Notes: a model not told the origin generated them from the letters alone. DNA of 35,366 nucleotides from an uncultured Bacteroidota bacterium (GCA_937136025.1 CAKZOC010000081.1:1-35366), one strand, 5' to 3'. Positions 1 to 8,065 are shown, counted from the stretch's first letter. Made by a program: numbers and translations.

Positions 1-69
1 CAAAAACTAGGGGGCCAGGCCGATGGTAAAACCATAGCCAACCTGGTGCGACAGGAACTCAACAAATAA
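1..69 (+). CDS. GatB/YqeY domain protein, C-terminal fragment
   Basis: The first 22 codons in frame 1 read as the end of a GatB/YqeY protein and stop at TAA 67-69. The visible residues include G-G-Q-A-D-G-K-T followed by a short helix, which matches the conserved end of the YqeY family, where this glycine-rich turn precedes the last helix. The rest of the gene lies left of the window. The family resembles the tail domain of the amidotransferase subunit GatB and its own role is poorly defined. In flavobacteria it commonly follows ftsZ, but that cannot be seen here. Identification rests on a short stretch, so confidence is moderate. Confidence 0.7.
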   Translation, partial: QKLGGQADGKTIANLVRQELNK

Positions 70-159
70 GGGTGTCCAACGCACCTTCGACGGGAGCAGA
101 CATTTTAGAGAGAAGGCGTTTCAGAAAGTTTATTTTATGTAAATTGCGCCCCACTTACC

Positions 160-233
160 GGCCGCGTAGTTCAACTGGATAGAATATCAGATTTCGGCTC
201 TGAGGGTTGGGGGTTCGAATCCTCCCGCGGTCA
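160..233 (+). tRNA. tRNA-Arg (anticodon UCG)
   Basis: A full cloverleaf can be folded by hand. The acceptor stem pairs 160-166 with 226-232, including one G-U pair. The D stem pairs 169-172 with 182-185. The anticodon stem pairs 187-191 with 199-203 around a seven-base loop 192-198 with TCG at 194-196. The T stem pairs 209-213 with 221-225 around loop TTCGAAT. Anticodon UCG reads CGA, so this is an arginine tRNA. The discriminator is A233 and CCA is not encoded. A strong terminator follows within 12 bases. Confidence 0.95.
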
Positions 234-237
234 CTAC

Positions 238-363
238 AAGCACAAACCCGGCAACGAAAGTTGCCGGGTTTTTTGTTCCCCAAAGCCAGCCAAGCTCGCT
301 TGAGACTGGCGTAAGGGGAACAAAAAACCACATGGCCTTTAGGCCATGCAGGGTTTGTATTTG
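238..363. repeat. Compound inverted repeat, four-way junction shape
   Basis: The outer arm ACAAACCC (242-249) pairs with GGGTTTGT (351-358). Inside it are three hairpins in a row: the terminator hairpin (249-266), a long arm 269-281 with 315-327, and 331-348. Drawn as RNA or as a DNA cruciform this is a four-way junction. It may be a REP-like palindromic element or a structured RNA. A genome-wide copy count would tell which, and I cannot do that here. Confidence 0.6.
244..274 (+). terminator. Rho-independent terminator after tRNA-Arg
   Basis: An 11-bp stem (245-255 with 260-270) with a GAAA tetraloop is followed by a T run to 274. It lies 11 bases after the tRNA and should end its transcript. 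The same bases also take part in a larger nested inverted repeat. Confidence 0.9.
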
Positions 364-378
364 CAAAGGGGAGCGCAT

Positions 379-407
379 TGAGGATCACGCCGCAGGCGTA
401 ATCCTCA
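379..407. repeat. Isolated 12-bp hairpin
   Basis: TGAGGAT (379-385) pairs with ATCCTCA (401-407), and ACGCC (387-391) pairs with GGCGT (395-399), with one C/A mismatch and loop GCA. There is no T run, so it is not a standard terminator. It may be part of the same repeat element as the structure just upstream. Confidence 0.6.
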
Positions 408-597
408 GTTAGCCGTGGCAGTTGGCAGTTTGGTTTGGTAGTTCCAGATCTTCTGGAAATATCCTCAGATAACTCATTTTCCCTTGGTACAGACCATTCT
501 CTAAATGAATTGACGATTTGCTATCTTAGACCGATAAGGGGAATAAAGTGCATAATGTGCTTTACATATGCGTAGGCAGCTATCGAGAAAAGACGAA

Positions 598-1878
598 ATG
601 AAAAGTTATCGGTCATATATATTAGTAATAGCAAGTGTGGTGATATTTCTATCATGCAATTCAAAGCAAAACAAGCCACACAATCAAACTTACAACTCCA
701 TTGGATTAGAATTAGACTCTCTTCATCTGGAATTAGAAGCGATAAAGGAGAAAACAATTATTCCGGGATTTTCAGTCGCAGTAATTCATGATGATAGCAC
801 AATCTACAGAAGAGGATTTGGGCAATCTGATATTTTAAATAACAATAATTTCACCCCAGAAACAATCCATACAATTGCGTCAATTTCCAAAACGTTTATT
901 GGCGTTTCTATTATGAAATTAGTAGAGTTAGGAAAATTGAATTTGGATGACCCGATTAATGAGATTCTTCCTTTCAAAATTTACAGCCCACACTACCCAG
1001 GTACTCCAATTACCGTTAGGCACCTTGTTACTCATACATCTTCTCTCAATGATGATTTTGACGATGGAGAAAAAAGACCCAGTCAATTAATTGAAAGTTC
1101 AATCTACGCTAAAAACGAAATCCCCCAATCCTTAGCACAGACCATTTACTATTATGATGGGGTTAAATTAGAGCTGGAAGATTTCATGAAAGAAGCATTT
1201 ACACCAGACGGAAAATGGTACGCTGAAAGCAATTTTTCGCAATTTAGACCGGGGGACAAATACGAGTATTCTAATGAGGGATCAAACCTTGCAGCCTTAA
1301 TTGTTGAAGTTATTGCCGGAGTCCCATTTCATCAATTTACCAGAGAAAACATCTTTGAGCCACTACAGATGAACAATACTTCCTGGTTCTATGGGAGCCT
1401 TGATTCAACTTTTTCTAAAGTATATGTGCTTGAAAATGTTGATCTCGTTTCGGAATTATATGAATTCCCCAGACATAGTGAGTCCAATTATCCCTGCGGA
1501 GACCTAAAGTCAAGTATGATAGATCTAACTAAGTATTTGGCGGAAATAGGCAGAGGCTACAATGGTGAAGGAACAATTTTAAACTCAGAATCGTACAAAA
1601 CATTACTTTCCCCTCAACTGGGAAGAGAAAAGTTTGAAGATATCGATGAAGGTCCATTGAATGACGAATACAACGTAGGCGTATTTTGGGCTATTTCTAA
1701 ACCAGGTTTAGTACTTCATAAAGGCGGATCAATCGGAGTTTATTCAATTCTTTATTTTGACCCTGAAAACAATATGGGAGCTATTGCCTATTGCAACTTA
1801 GCCCATCAGGATTTTGGCAAAATTGTTAGTGTTATTAGAAAATATCAGACTAAAATGGCACTTAAGCTAAAGCAATAA
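598..1878 (+). CDS. Serine hydrolase lipoprotein, beta-lactamase/PBP-like family
   Basis: This is a secreted member of the beta-lactamase-type serine hydrolase family (Pfam Beta-lactamase, PF00144), which includes class C beta-lactamases, esterases and D-amino acid peptidases. I chose ATG 598 over ATG 568 because it puts a lipoprotein signal at the N-terminus: a basic start, a hydrophobic run, and lipobox F-L-S-C with Cys20. Active-site motifs are S-I-S-K at 95-98, Y-S-N at 224-226 and H-K-G-G at 374-377 in the place of KTG. The 426-residue length is normal for the family. The substrate cannot be told from sequence, and an antibiotic-resistance role is not supported. The gene is clearly more AT-rich than the housekeeping genes further right, which may indicate transfer. 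It is not obviously in an operon. Confidence 0.85.
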   Translation: MKSYRSYILVIASVVIFLSCNSKQNKPHNQTYNSIGLELDSLHLELEAIKEKTIIPGFSVAVIHDDSTIYRRGFGQSDILNNNNFTPETIHTIASISKTFIGVSIMKLVELGKLNLDDPINEILPFKIYSPHYPGTPITVRHLVTHTSSLNDDFDDGEKRPSQLIESSIYAKNEIPQSLAQTIYYYDGVKLELEDFMKEAFTPDGKWYAESNFSQFRPGDKYEYSNEGSNLAALIVEVIAGVPFHQFTRENIFEPLQMNNTSWFYGSLDSTFSKVYVLENVDLVSELYEFPRHSESNYPCGDLKSSMIDLTKYLAEIGRGYNGEGTILNSESYKTLLSPQLGREKFEDIDEGPLNDEYNVGVFWAISKPGLVLHKGGSIGVYSILYFDPENNMGAIAYCNLAHQDFGKIVSVIRKYQTKMALKLKQ

Positions 1879-2110
1879 GCGAGCTGGTAACCATGTGTGC
1901 TATGAAGAGTACCAGTGAGCTTCTTTAAAGGTCCTTGACGAACTCTTTTTATTGATCTTATGGCTCATTGCTGCCACCTCCAAAAAAGAATTCCCTAAAT
2001 TTATATAGGTTCCAAAAACCCTCAAAGCTCAACGGCAGAGGCGTCCCGTTCCGGGATGTGCCTTTACCAGGGAGGGGTAGTCCGGCCAGCTTTTTAATGC
2101 CTAAAGAAAT
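1879..2110. other. Intergenic spacer with a GC-rich hairpin stretch
   Basis: This spacer separates the AT-rich serine hydrolase gene from the GH30 gene. Its first half is AT-rich. Its second half (about 2030-2095) turns GC-rich, with a hairpin TCCCG-TTC-CGGGA at 2044-2056. A 61-residue open frame on the minus strand (1958-2143) covers it but overlaps the start of the GH30 gene and has no family features. It may be a small interspersed repeat; I cannot prove this from one copy. Confidence 0.4.
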
Positions 2111-3724
2111 ATGATGTTCCGACCACTTCTCAGAATTTCGCAATTCACAATGCCCGGGGGTCTACATGCTCTGGCTTTGGCCATATCTTTAATGTTGGTC
2201 AACTGTAAGCCGAAAGGCCCGTATGAGGATTACGTAGCGGATGTTTACCAAACATCGCAAGCCGGAGACAATCTGAAATTAATTCCAGGCATTGAAGCGG
2301 AAATAGGGGCCGCCGAAGGAAAGACAGTCGCTTTGCAGCTCATTCCCGATACAGAATTCCAGAAATACTACGGTTTCGGCGCTTCTTTTACTGAATCCTC
2401 TGCATGGAACCTGGCTACGATTCCTGCGGACTTGCGTCATGAGGTACTCACCCGCTTGTTCAGCCCAACGGAAGGTGCCGGTTTTACACTCACGCGAACG
2501 CACATTAACAGTAGTGATTATTCAAACAATCACTACACCTATGTTGAGGCGGGAGATGAAGATCTTTCTACATTCAGTGTATATGAGGATATGAAAGGAT
2601 TTACAGGAGATGAAAACGATCAGGTGCGGGGCATTGAACTTGTGGAACCCGGCTATGACATTATTCCTATGATCCTGGAAGCCTCTGATATTCCAGGAGC
2701 TGATTTCAATATAATAGCGTCTCCCTGGAGTCCGCCTTCCTGGATGAAAACAGGAGAAACTGCCGAGATGACCAATGGTACTTTACTTCCCCAATATTAC
2801 GGGCTTTGGGCAGAATACCTGTCAAACTATGTAAGCGCCTATGCCGAACAGGGAATTACCCTCTGGGGGCTCACGCCTCAGAATGAGCCCTTGCATGCGC
2901 ATGATGCGCGCTGGGATAGCAATGGGCTAACTCCCGAACAGGGTCGCGACTTTCTGCGAGATTACCTGGGCCCTCAACTTGAGCAGGATGGCCATCTGAA
3001 TCCTGACGATCTGGATGACGGATTACGTGTGCTGATTTATGATCACAATAAATCCACAATGAACGATTATGTAACCCCGACTTACCAGGATCCTGAAGCT
3101 TCTAAGTACGCATGGGGTACTGCTTTTCACTGGTATGCAAACTCAGAACTGGAAGCCCATAACTGGTATGCGGAAGAATTGGAGACGTTGCGGACAAAAT
3201 GGCCAGACAAGGGAATGATCCATACAGAATCGAGCATAGATATTGATGCCGATGATCCTATGGGTCAATATTGGAGGGAGAGCACCGACTATGCAGGTAC
3301 TTTTGTGCCCTTCGACACTTACGCCTACGATATCATTTCAGATTTGAATCACGGAGTTCAGGGGTATATTGAGTGGTGCATTATTCTCAGTACTCAGGGA
3401 CAACCCAATCCCTACGATAATTTTAACAGCGCACCTGTGCTGATCAACCCGGTCACAGACGATGTAATATATACCCCACTTTATTATCTGTTAAGCCACT
3501 TTAGCAAATTCATCCGCCCGGATGCTCGCAGGATTGGTTTGGAAGGGGAGGATACAGAAGGCCTCATTTCCACAGCGGCTAAAAACCCAGATGGCTCAAT
3601 TGCCTTGGTTGTTTATAATAAAAACGAAGAAGCCCGTGAATTGTCGATTACACTGGATACCCATACGTATGTAGTGCAAATTGCCCCCAGGGCGCTCCAG
3701 ACGATCCATTTTCACAACAAATAA
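2111..3724 (+). CDS. GH30 family glycoside hydrolase lipoprotein
   Basis: Glycoside hydrolase family 30 contains retaining enzymes such as glucosylceramidases and endo-beta-1,6-glucanases. Family marks are G-F-G-A-S-F-T-E near 88-95, S-P-W-S-P-P-S-W-M-K at 204-213, the acid/base glutamate E259 in T-P-Q-N-E-P, and the nucleophile E373 in H-T-E-S-S. A hydrophobic segment ending L-V-N-C gives Cys32 as the lipidation site, so the enzyme is probably anchored in an outer membrane leaflet. The C-terminal ~80 residues fit the small beta domain of the family. The start could be ATG 2111, 2114 or 2150; 2111 is kept because an A-rich purine stretch precedes it. It is followed by a GH16 gene, which suggests joint action on a branched beta-glucan such as laminarin (inference). 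Confidence 0.88.
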   Translation: MMFRPLLRISQFTMPGGLHALALAISLMLVNCKPKGPYEDYVADVYQTSQAGDNLKLIPGIEAEIGAAEGKTVALQLIPDTEFQKYYGFGASFTESSAWNLATIPADLRHEVLTRLFSPTEGAGFTLTRTHINSSDYSNNHYTYVEAGDEDLSTFSVYEDMKGFTGDENDQVRGIELVEPGYDIIPMILEASDIPGADFNIIASPWSPPSWMKTGETAEMTNGTLLPQYYGLWAEYLSNYVSAYAEQGITLWGLTPQNEPLHAHDARWDSNGLTPEQGRDFLRDYLGPQLEQDGHLNPDDLDDGLRVLIYDHNKSTMNDYVTPTYQDPEASKYAWGTAFHWYANSELEAHNWYAEELETLRTKWPDKGMIHTESSIDIDADDPMGQYWRESTDYAGTFVPFDTYAYDIISDLNHGVQGYIEWCIILSTQGQPNPYDNFNSAPVLINPVTDDVIYTPLYYLLSHFSKFIRPDARRIGLEGEDTEGLISTAAKNPDGSIALVVYNKNEEARELSITLDTHTYVVQIAPRALQTIHFHNK

Positions 3725-3836
3725 GGAAAAATCAGTGTCGGGTAAGGCAGGGATCGTCATCAATCAAGCCAATCCCTTACCTTTATTCAATACGCCATAG
3801 AAACAGGTGATCTCATACCTTAAAATTTTTAAAAAA

Positions 3837-4694
3837 ATGAAACAGATTTTCACTCTTGTCTTACTTGTATTATTGCCATTCGTTGTGGGTTGCAAAGACG
3901 ACAGTAAAAAAAGCGAGGCCGTTCAAAGCACTGCAAGTACCTGGAAGACAGATTTCCATGATGACTTTGATACTTTTGATCCAGGCAATTGGCAGGATCA
4001 GCGCATTTGGGTGAACAATGAAAATCATTGCTATGTGCCCGATGGTGAATTGGGCACCCGGGAGGTAAGTGACGGCACATTAAAGATCAGAGTCGTTAAT
4101 ATCGGTGAGCAGCGCCCTTGCGATAATTTGGATAAGCATGGGAATCGACACCCGGATACGGAATACGTTGCGGGACGTATTTGTTCTAAGAACCGCAAGG
4201 AGTTTGTGAAAGGCAGGTGGACCGCCCGTCTGAAGTTATCGAGTAATGGCGAAGCGAGCATGTTCCCGGCCTGGTGGTTGCTCGGTGCCCAAAATAATGA
4301 ATCTCCTGTGCAGGAAGAAGATGAGAATATTTGCTGGCCGTTAACCGGGTCTGGGGAGATAGACATCTTTGAACATCACGGCGACCATATGAAAGACGAG
4401 TTCACTACAGGAGCCATCGTTAGTTTAGGGGAATGCGACAAAGGAGACTGGGAAAGTCAACGCAGAAATTTTCCGGCAACCCTCAATGAGTTTCACGAAT
4501 ACTCCGTTGAATGGGAAAAGAGTGATTTGGTTTACCGACTGGATGGGAAAGAAGTCTACCGCAATGAAGGTGAAGGGGATAAATATCCTGAGCCCATGTT
4601 TGCTATTTTAAACTTCGCGAAAATTACCGATTCCCCTATGACAGGGGAATGGGTTATGGAAGTAGACTGGGTAAAGCACGAATTCAGAAACTAA
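3837..4694 (+). CDS. GH16 family glycoside hydrolase lipoprotein (laminarinase-like)
   Basis: A family 16 endo-beta-glucanase-type protein of 285 residues. The catalytic signature E-I-D-I-F-E is complete, with nucleophile E174, D176 and acid/base E179. Start ATG 3837 is preferred over an upstream GTG at 3807 because it begins a clean lipoprotein signal with lipobox V-V-G-C and Cys19. Family 16 covers beta-1,3-glucanases, agarases, porphyranases and carrageenases; overall look favours a beta-1,3(4)-glucanase but the substrate is inferred. It lies 112 bases after the GH30 gene on the same strand, so co-expression is likely. There is no SusC/SusD pair in the window, which is unusual for a complete polysaccharide utilisation locus. 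Confidence 0.87.
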   Translation: MKQIFTLVLLVLLPFVVGCKDDSKKSEAVQSTASTWKTDFHDDFDTFDPGNWQDQRIWVNNENHCYVPDGELGTREVSDGTLKIRVVNIGEQRPCDNLDKHGNRHPDTEYVAGRICSKNRKEFVKGRWTARLKLSSNGEASMFPAWWLLGAQNNESPVQEEDENICWPLTGSGEIDIFEHHGDHMKDEFTTGAIVSLGECDKGDWESQRRNFPATLNEFHEYSVEWEKSDLVYRLDGKEVYRNEGEGDKYPEPMFAILNFAKITDSPMTGEWVMEVDWVKHEFRN

Positions 4695-4834
4695 TGGAAT
4701 TTCAAGATTAATTCGGGAGATTACGGCCAGTTGGGGCTTTACCAATCCAGTAAGAAGAGATGAAAACCCCCAATAGCACGTGATAAAAATCAATGGTGGC
4801 CGGTCTGGCACCCTGAAACAGAACAGTAAAATAC

Positions 4835-5548
4835 ATGATCAAATTTTTTCGCCATATCCGTCAACGCTTGCTTACCCAAAATAAGTTTAGTAATTATCTG
4901 CTCTATGCTATTGGAGAAATTTTACTCGTAGTTATCGGGATTCTTCTCGCCCTGCAAATTAATAATTGGAATGAAGATAAAATCCTGCAAACAGATATAC
5001 AGAAATCCCTGGCCCAAATCTTAAGCGATTTACAACAGGACCAAATTGAATTAGAATATTTTAACGGAATAGAAGCGGAACATGTTTCTTTTTTAGCGCG
5101 TATATCGGGTAGCCAAGGGCCTATCGAAGGACTGGAAGGACTTCTGGCGAGTTTAGATCATTATATGGATTTTTCTAAAAACAATAATGGATATTCCGGT
5201 CTTAAGACTTCAGGTAAAATATCATTCATCGAGAATGCGGAGCTTAAATTGAGCCTGACGCATTATTATGAAAAAATATACGAGAATCTGGGTTCTGCAT
5301 CCCATTTTGCCGAGACTTTTACCAATGACCGTGTGATACCTTTCGCGATTGAAAATTTAAAGCCTGGGGGTGATTTCACCATAGACCAGGACCTGGTACT
5401 GGAAAAATTAGAGACTTCGAATTTAAAATATCTCATTAACTATCAAATTAGCGTTAAAAAGTATTCCCTGGGCCAGATCAGAAAAGGTATAAAAGCCAAT
5501 ACACACCTGGTGGTCCTGATCAAAAATGAGTTGGGTTTAAAAGAGTAA
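4835..5548 (+). CDS. DUF6090 family membrane protein
   Basis: A protein of 237 residues with the layout typical of DUF6090 in flavobacteria: a short basic N-terminus (M-I-K-F-F-R-H-I-R-Q-R-L), one transmembrane helix at about 24-43 with the family's G-E-I-L-L-V-V-I-G-I-L-L-A-L-Q-I-N-N-W stretch, then a helical soluble domain. By the positive-inside rule the N-terminus should be cytoplasmic and the rest periplasmic. Function is unknown. The family is often present in many copies per genome. It stands 140 bases after the GH16 gene, and I see no strong promoter in the gap. Confidence 0.85.
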   Translation: MIKFFRHIRQRLLTQNKFSNYLLYAIGEILLVVIGILLALQINNWNEDKILQTDIQKSLAQILSDLQQDQIELEYFNGIEAEHVSFLARISGSQGPIEGLEGLLASLDHYMDFSKNNNGYSGLKTSGKISFIENAELKLSLTHYYEKIYENLGSASHFAETFTNDRVIPFAIENLKPGGDFTIDQDLVLEKLETSNLKYLINYQISVKKYSLGQIRKGIKANTHLVVLIKNELGLKE

Positions 5549-5676
5549 CGAACTCAGGTGCCATTGTTTTAGGCTCTCATTGAGAACTTCACGCGAGGCT
5601 GTAACAACGATACGGGGAGGACATCCTTTAAAAGGAAGCCCACGCGTCATTCATCTTTTGTTAGAGTCCATTTTTT

Positions 5677-7158
5677 ATGATAAATAGTCGATACGTCGTG
5701 AAACAATTTAGCCGGATCTTGTCTTTAAACTACAACTACCTTTTGTACATCCTGCTTTTTGCGTCCCAGCTTTCCTGCGGGACAAAACGAGTTCCTGAAC
5801 CGGGTGTTTCAGGGGTCTGGACATCTCCGGAATCGGGTTGGATATTCCAAATTGAGCAAGACAGTACCTATTCGTTTTTTAATAGGAATGCCCTGAGTTG
5901 TATCGTGCATCGCAAAGGCCCGCTTACGGATTTTGGAGAGGCGATCAAAGTTTTAGGGGACACTCTTTTTTTAAAGAGAGGCGTTCTTTCCTACCGCTTT
6001 CTTCGGAGCTCAGAATTACCCGGGGATTGCGATAAGACCCTGCCTGCAGAGAAGGCCTCCGACCCTATGTATAATTTTGAGGTGTTTTCTCAGACTATTG
6101 CCGACCACTATGCTTTCATGGACTTAAATGAGATTGACTGGCCTGCACTTTATGAGGAGCAACGCAACAAATTGTCAGCGGACCCTACCGAGTTCCGCCT
6201 CTATGAAGTCCTGGAGGAGACCCTGGATCTCCTCAACGATAACCATGGATACCTGGAGGCCGGGGCGTCTTTTTATGAAAGGTTGGAAGCTGGTAATCCA
6301 CCGTCAGAAACAGCCAATGACCAGAGCCCTCCAAGGGAATACGGGGATTTTGAAGTAGCCAATATCCTTTCAGAGGTATACCTCTCAGAGGAGATGACCA
6401 CGGAATCTTCCTTGATTCGATGGGGGATGTTGGATGCGTTCACCGGATACGTGCAGATCAAGGCGATGTGGTTATTCGCCGATCTGGATGTTCCAGAGTC
6501 TCGTATTGCGCAGCTCGGGTACGTGGATGCCTATGTGGAGGCTTTTCACGCCATGGATGAAGGAAGTTATATCGAAAGGGAAGTTGCGGGCGTACGGGAG
6601 GTCATGGAACGTGTTATGGCAGACCTGAGGGCCTCCGACCGCATCGTTCTGGATATACGGTTTAATGGAGGGGGGCAGGATGCGGTCAGCTTTGAAATCC
6701 TCAGGCATTTCAACAACCAACGGCGTAAAGTGGCCCTCGAGAAGTTGAAAGGACCGTTGGGATTTAGTCCGATTCAGGAGTTGTGGCTTGGAACTTCAGA
6801 AACGCCTTTTGTAAAGCCGGTCTATCTGCTGATTTCTCCCCAGACCGGAAGTGCTGCCGAAACCATGGCTCTGGTGAGCCAATCGCTGCCTCATATACGG
6901 CGCATCGGTTCCAATACTTCCGGTGCCCTCTCCACCGCACTTGAAAAGGAGTTGCCCAATGGATGGGCGTTTGCCCTTTCCAATGAACATTTTATGGATA
7001 CAGCGGGCGTTCTGTACGAAAATAAAGGGATACCCGTGGATTACGACCTGAATTACCCCAGGGATCGCCAGGATTTTTTCAGGCAGGCAGCTGAAGCACC
7101 CGACGCTGATCTGAAAGCGGTCCGGGCAGCTCTGGAGAAAATCCGGCTTGTGGAGTAA
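5677..7158 (+). CDS. S41 family peptidase lipoprotein
   Basis: A 493-residue member of the S41 (C-terminal processing or tail-specific) peptidase family. The N-terminus has a hydrophobic segment at 19-33 and a lipobox Q-L-S-C with Cys34. Residues ~44-115 form a small beta-rich domain. The peptidase domain includes D-I-R-F-N-G-G-G at 326-333 and the catalytic serine S392 in T-G-S-A-A-E. The last part contains the usual S41 segment G-I-P-V-D-Y. I cannot see a clear PDZ domain, so this is closer to the short PDZ-free S41 proteins of Bacteroidota than to Prc/CtpA. Substrate is unknown. Confidence 0.85.
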   Translation: MINSRYVVKQFSRILSLNYNYLLYILLFASQLSCGTKRVPEPGVSGVWTSPESGWIFQIEQDSTYSFFNRNALSCIVHRKGPLTDFGEAIKVLGDTLFLKRGVLSYRFLRSSELPGDCDKTLPAEKASDPMYNFEVFSQTIADHYAFMDLNEIDWPALYEEQRNKLSADPTEFRLYEVLEETLDLLNDNHGYLEAGASFYERLEAGNPPSETANDQSPPREYGDFEVANILSEVYLSEEMTTESSLIRWGMLDAFTGYVQIKAMWLFADLDVPESRIAQLGYVDAYVEAFHAMDEGSYIEREVAGVREVMERVMADLRASDRIVLDIRFNGGGQDAVSFEILRHFNNQRRKVALEKLKGPLGFSPIQELWLGTSETPFVKPVYLLISPQTGSAAETMALVSQSLPHIRRIGSNTSGALSTALEKELPNGWAFALSNEHFMDTAGVLYENKGIPVDYDLNYPRDRQDFFRQAAEAPDADLKAVRAALEKIRLVE

Positions 7159-7269
7159 ACTCAGGTGAGCTCCGGGGAGTATAGGTTCTTCCTGATAGGA
7201 GAATTCAGGGTCTTACAGTATCTTTTAATTGGGTGGGGGAGGGGATCCCCCCGGGAGATCAAGAAGAAA

Positions 7270-7803
7270 CTATAAAATAAAAAGAAACAACAACGGGAAG
7301 ATCAACCCGGCGAGCATCAATTTCCATCCACGTTTATTGAAGCCGTTTTTACCCATGGGAATCATCATCCCTGTGATGGCAATCAGTATCATAGCGGCCC
7401 CAAAAATATCCGAATACCAGATCCATGCGGTATCCGTGGATTTATGAAGTTTGATGGTATGGCCCAAAAAAGGCACTGTCCGCCGGGCTTCTAAGACACC
7501 TTTACCGGATTTCGTATCCAGTTCCATTATGGAATTGCCTGCAAAATCTACTCTGAGACTATTTCCGCGCAGGCGATGACTCTCGTACTCCAACGGATAG
7601 GAGGCCACCAGATTCCGTATACTTTCCTCGGTGAGTTCCCCTTTGGGTATTTTCAGTGTTACCTCTTCCGATTCATAGGCGTATTCTGTAGGATACCAGC
7701 TTTGGCGGTGATTCAGGATAATTCCTGAAAAGGAAAACGCCAGGATCAGGCCTACATAGAAATAGGCCACGTCCCTGTGTATTTGTCTGTTGGTCAGATT
7801 CAT
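7270..7803 (-). CDS. PepSY-associated membrane protein
   Basis: A 177-residue protein with a transmembrane helix at ~12-31 (Y-F-Y-V-G-L-I-L-A-F-S-F-S-G-I), a periplasmic PepSY-like segment at ~45-115, and two more hydrophobic helices at ~125-177. It contains N-H-R-Q-S-W-Y-P just after the first helix, typical of the PepSY-associated TM family in Bacteroidota. Family members often sit near siderophore receptors and are thought to help ferric reduction or heme/iron uptake; that role is inference here. Its promoter region has a TATTTTTG -7 box (7880-7887) and, directly upstream, a 13-base palindrome that could bind an iron regulator. Confidence 0.8.
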   Translation of the reverse strand: MNLTNRQIHRDVAYFYVGLILAFSFSGIILNHRQSWYPTEYAYESEEVTLKIPKGELTEESIRNLVASYPLEYESHRLRGNSLRVDFAGNSIMELDTKSGKGVLEARRTVPFLGHTIKLHKSTDTAWIWYSDIFGAAMILIAITGMMIPMGKNGFNKRGWKLMLAGLIFPLLFLFIL

Positions 7804-7879
7804 GTATTCAGTAGTTTTTATTCGGAAACTCCCAATTTTAAAACGATTCCGGGCTTACAGGTCGGGGAATCCCAGAGCG

Positions 7880-7887
7880 CAAAAATA
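7880..7887 (-). promoter_or_regulatory. Promoter -7 box for the PepSY-type gene
   Basis: TATTTTTG on the minus strand fits the Bacteroidota -7 consensus TAnnTTTG exactly. It lies about 77 bases upstream of the start codon. No good TTTG is seen at the -33 position, where a palindrome and AT-rich sequence lie instead, as might be expected if an activator or repressor acts here. Confidence 0.55.
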
Positions 7888-7900
7888 TAGAATGATTCTA
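7888..7900. promoter_or_regulatory. Palindromic operator candidate
   Basis: TAGAATGATTCTA is a perfect 6-1-6 palindrome placed immediately upstream of the -7 box, in the promoter spacer. The size and symmetry are like the 7-1-7 sites of Fur-type iron regulators, and the gene's family is often iron-regulated. The regulator is not identified from sequence. Confidence 0.5.
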
Positions 7901-8065
7901 AATAATAACTAATCCAGTGGCCTGAAATTTTGACAATGGGTCATTTTCCTCTAAGCTCCAAACAGATCCATGCCCGTCTTAAAAGACCCTGGGTAATCCA
8001 AACGCTAAGCGTGTAACAAAAGGTTTGTTTTGTGGTCATATTAATATCCAACCTAAAAATACCTG

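Larger units (their letters stand above)
234..597. other. Gene-free stretch with nested inverted repeats
   Basis: No credible gene lies here. The stretch has the tRNA terminator, then a compound inverted repeat. Its outer arms are 242-249 and 351-358 (weaker pairing extends to 238 and 363). Its inner arms are 269-281 and 315-327 (13 of 13 paired), with a small hairpin 285-310 inside. A further hairpin, CATGGCCT-TT-AGGCCATG, sits at 331-348. A separate hairpin covers 379-407 and a short one (TTCCAGA-TCT-TCTGGAA) is near 441-457. Bases 460-597 are plain AT-rich sequence leading to the next gene, and I see no convincing promoter in them. Confidence 0.7.

Noticed and set aside
160..233. tRNA as attachment site of an integrated island
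   Set aside because: No integrase gene and no repeat of the tRNA 3' end were found in the window, so insertion is not supported.
598..1878. Beta-lactamase-like gene as antibiotic resistance
   Set aside because: The third motif is HKGG rather than KTG and the family is mostly esterases and peptidases; resistance cannot be claimed.
7225..7256. GC-rich GGGG/CCCC stretch as a terminator between the S41 and PepSY genes
   Set aside because: The stem is irregular and no T run follows on either strand.
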